Shown: positions 60,901 through 64,000 of the stretch, piece by piece
How positions within the stretch are numbered: position 1 is the first letter of the stretch
How the letters are laid out: the number at the start of each line of letters is the position of its first letter
DNA from: Physella acuta
Taxonomy: Eukaryota > Mollusca > Gastropoda > Physidae
Length of the DNA: 64,000 nt
NCBI RefSeq assembly: GCF_028476545.1
Contig: NW_026731977.1
Span: 207,501 to 271,500 of the forward strand
Reading direction: 5' to 3'
Program-made: the position numbers and the translations under genes
Notes under the pieces: generated by a model
Seen by the model: the letters and a program-made list of their open reading frames with translations, nothing else
The model's database searches: none
Told to the model about the DNA's origin: nothing

Positions 60901-62156
60901 ATTGAATTATTGTCTCAGCAGAAGACGATGAATTGTACCAACTATGATTGAATTATTGTCTCAGCAGAAGACGATGAATTGTACCAACTATGATTGAATT
61001 ATTGTCTCAGCAGAAGACGATGAATTGTACCAACTATGATTGAATTATTGTCTCAGCAGAAGACGATGAATTGTACCAACTATGATTGAATTATTGTCTC
61101 AGCAGAAGACGATGAATTGTACCAACTATGATTGAATTATTGTCTCAGCAGAAGACGATGAATTGTACCAACTATGATTGAATTATTGTCTCAGCAGAAG
61201 ACGATGAATTGTACCAACTATGATTGAATTATTGTCTCAGCAGAAGACGATGAATTGTACCAACTATGATTGAATTATTGTCTCAGCAGAAGACGATGAA
61301 TTGTACCAACTATGATTGAATTATTGTCTCAGCAGAAGACGATGAATTGTACCAACTATGATTGAATTATTGTCTCAGCAGAAGACGATGAATTGTACCA
61401 ACTATGATTGAATTATTGTCTCAGCAGAAGACGATGAATTGTACCAACTATGATTGAATTATTGTCTCAGCAGAAGACGATGAATTGTACCAACTATGAT
61501 TGAATTATTGTCTCAGCAGAAGACGATGAATTGTACCAACTATGATTGAATTATTGTCTCAGCAGAAGACGATGAATTGTACCAACTATGATTGAATTAT
61601 TGTCTCAGCAGAAGACGATGAATTGTACCAACTATGATTGAATTATTGTCTCAGCAGAAGACGATGAATTGTACCAACTATGATTGAATTATTGTCTCAG
61701 CAGAAGACGATGAATTGTACCAACTATGATTGAATTATTGTCTCAGCAGAAGACGATGAATTGTACCAACTATGATTGAATTATTGTCTCAGCAGAAGAC
61801 GATGAATTGTACCAACTATGATTGAATTATTGTCTCAGCAGAAGACGATGAATTGTACCAACTATGATTGAATTATTGTCTCAGCAGAAGACGATGAATT
61901 GTACCAACTATGATTGAATTATTGTCTCAGCAGAAGACGATGAATTGTACCAACTATGATTGAATTATTGTCTCAGCAGAAGACGATGAATTGTACCAAC
62001 TATGATTGAATTATTGTCTCAGCAGAAGACGATGAATTGTACCAACTATGATTGAATTATTGTCTCAGCAGAAGACGATGAATTGTACCAACTATGATTG
62101 AATTATTGTCTCAGCAGAAGACGATGAATTGTACCAACTATGATTGAATTATTGTC
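57926..62156. repeat. 46-bp satellite, about 92 near-identical copies
   Basis: Units contain CAGCAGAAGACGATGAATTG and TACCAACTATGATTGAATTA. The length of 4231 bp is 91.98 periods of 46. I read no internal variants, unlike every other array here, so it is either a very recent expansion or strongly homogenised (or assembly-collapsed). Stop codons interrupt all long frames, so no coding role. Confidence 0.97.
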
Positions 62157-62883
62157 CTGGTGAGACTTCTAAAACCACCAACTAGGCCTAATAATTAATA
62201 AACGCTATTATCCAAGCATAATGCGTTTCACTAGAGATTCATTTAACGACAATAAATCATTGAGCGGATCAAATTATTTTCTGTTTTATACATTAAGGAT
62301 GAGACTCGTTATTTCTTCAACCTACTTAAAATCTGATTAACCCCTTTTTTCTTATAATTATTTTTTTTTTTTACTGCGGCATAAAAACCTAACATCAGAA
62401 GACACCAAAATAACCTTTTAGTTTAGTTAAGGTAGTGGTTTATTTTTTACACCAGTGATTGTTTCCCCTGATCCAGGGAGACAACTCGTGTCTGTACACT
62501 AGAACCCCCTCAGTTTGTGGACAGCCCAGTGCCAGAGCACCCAAATCCTTTAAACACAGGCCAGACGTTTAACAATGTTTGTAAATACAAGAGCCCTAGG
62601 CTGCACAAGCAAGCTACGTTTTGTAAACTCGGTGAAATGGGTTACCTTTAGATCAACTGTGACAAACTGGTTACTTGCTAAAAACAGTTATTTCCCCTTT
62701 TTACTTTTTTTTTGTTATGATGTATAAGTGTAAAAAAAAATAGGTTTTTTTTTCTTCGTGTGCACCTGAGTAAAGTGTATTTTTGTGTGTGTATAATTAA
62801 GCATAAATATGTGTGTGTTTGTTTTCTTGTGTATGTATGCATTACTGTATTTAATATACATATATGTATGTAATAAGTGTGTG

Positions 62884-62886
<3 letters not shown>
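62157..62886. other. Unique AT-rich sequence
   Basis: No repeats or gene recognised. T-runs at 62355-62372 and 62706-62714. Confidence 0.5.
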
Positions 62887-62968
<82 letters not shown>

Positions 62969-63025
62969 GTATGTGTGTGTGTGTGTGTGAAGTGTGTGAA
63001 GTGTGTGTGTGTGTACTCATGTGTG
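62887..63025. repeat. (TA)n, (GTAT)n and (TG)n tract
   Basis: TA to 62956, then GTATGTATGTATGTATG and GTGTGTGTGTGTG to about 63015 with GAAGTGTGT interruptions. Confidence 0.95.
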
Positions 63026-63373
63026 TTTTTGTGTTAAAATTGTGTGTAAATGAAGATACATGTAGGTATTTATGAGTACACGTGTCCTACCATGGTTATC
63101 TAAAAATAGCACCATGTTATCTAACTTTCTCCCGATATGTAAACCGTCGATCACATAAGTGTACTGGTGTCAGCCTTCTGTAAGGACTAATTCCCGCGTC
63201 AATATGTTCTCTATTTTTGACTGTCTGAGACTGGACTCAGTGAAGCCCCACAGGATGTATGTTGGGCTACATTCGTCAACACTTCAGTAAAAATAATTGT
63301 CTTTTGTAGTGAAAAAATATAAAATAAAGATATTTCTTCACTTAAGTTCTTTCTCTTACATACACACACATAC

Positions 63374-63377
<4 letters not shown>
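63026..63377. other. Unique sequence
   Basis: Nothing supportable is seen. Confidence 0.5.

Positions 63378-63452
<75 letters not shown>
63378..63452. repeat. (TA)n tract
   Basis: About 75 bp of TA preceded by TACACACACATACATAAA. Confidence 0.97.
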
Positions 63453-63457
<5 letters not shown>

Positions 63458-64000
63458 ATCCATCATCTGACTGACCATGAGAACCCATTATTTTAGTTTT
63501 GTTAGCTCTACAGTCCCTCTACTACAGTCCCTCTACAGTCCCTCTAAAGTCCCTCTACTAGACCTCGCTTGTGACAGCTAGGAACTGAAACTTGTCACAT
63601 GACAACCGTGACACAGACATGTCAAGCAGTTCTTGCAACTTTCAGAGCGTGACGAATCTAGTTTCTTTTCCGTGACAACGTTTTTATCAACCTAGCTATC
63701 AACATTAGTTTAATATCAACATTGTTATCAACATAAGTTAAATATCAACTTGTTAGCAACACTTCGGTATTGTTGAACATCCGTGCTATTTAAGTAGCTG
63801 GGTATCTGTTTCAGTAAAGGAAATTTTGTTTTTTTTACTAGTAAAATTGTATCTGTGGAATTTGGTGTTTTTATACTTGTAAAATTGTTTCCGCGTAATT
63901 AAGTTTTTTTGTGATTGTTTAATTTTCTTTCTGTTTTTATCTTCTTGTATTTCAAACGTTCGGTTCATTGTCTGCACCTTTAGAATTTGAAACTTCTGTT
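63453..64000. other. Unique sequence with two small repeats
   Basis: ACAGTCCCTCTA occurs four times at about 63510-63560, and TATCAACATTAGTT-like words about four times at 63697-63765. No gene before the window end. Confidence 0.55.

Overview
The window is eukaryotic, AT-rich, almost entirely non-coding DNA. It most likely comes from a lophotrochozoan and probably a mollusc. That is inference from tRNA-derived SINEs of a kind I associate with snail and bivalve genomes, hAT transposon relics, long (TA)n tracts and an extreme load of minisatellites. I found no host protein-coding gene that I can name, no functional RNA gene and no prokaryotic-style operon. Nearly every long open frame lies inside a tandem array whose unit length is, or multiplies to, a multiple of three.

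Layout. 1-2.9 kb: unique sequence, a 23-bp array carrying 13 perfect CRE palindromes, and a 31-bp array. 2.9-4.7 kb: a near full-length, decayed hAT transposon with an exact 8-bp target duplication and a recognisable BED/hAT transposase fossil on the minus strand. 4.7-11.5 kb: arrays with 20-, 15-, 17-, 9-, 12-, 26-, 29- and 52-bp units, plus a SINE relic near 9.3 kb. 11.5-14.0 kb: a 69-copy 27-bp array with an internal 810-bp block duplication, then a 21-bp array. 14-26 kb: more minisatellites (41, 34, 33, 11, 26, 32 bp), (TA)n tracts, a dispersed-repeat-like block at 21.2 kb, a graded hexamer array at 25.4 kb, and unique islands rich in TAAT/ATTA motifs.

26.8-28.8 kb holds a possible transposon with inverted subterminal short repeats and a non-autonomous hAT element with an exact target duplication. 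29-40.8 kb is mostly arrays (43, 20, 8, 35, about 77, 25, 42 and 43 bp), ending in a 52-bp array with an E-box CACGTG in nearly every unit. 40.8-41.1 kb is a GC-rich unique island that could be a conserved non-coding element. 42.1-43.3 kb has a perfect 103-bp inverted repeat, related fragments and a tRNA-His-like sequence with a broken acceptor stem. 43.6-57.3 kb has three small hAT-type MITEs of one family, each with a target duplication, two SINEs, and arrays of 27, 16, 47, 29, 22/23, 68, 40 and 23 bp. 57.9-62.2 kb is a very homogeneous 46-bp satellite of about 92 copies. The rest is unique DNA and simple repeats.

Adding up the intervals by hand, tandem repeats fill roughly a third of the window. 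The parts that read most like function are short motifs amplified by arrays (CRE, E-box), the long hairpin and the unique islands. None is shown to be functional here. I see no clear new gene system. The best leads are the CRE and E-box arrays, the shared AGCAGACGAT core in otherwise different arrays, the perfect hairpin and the young satellite.
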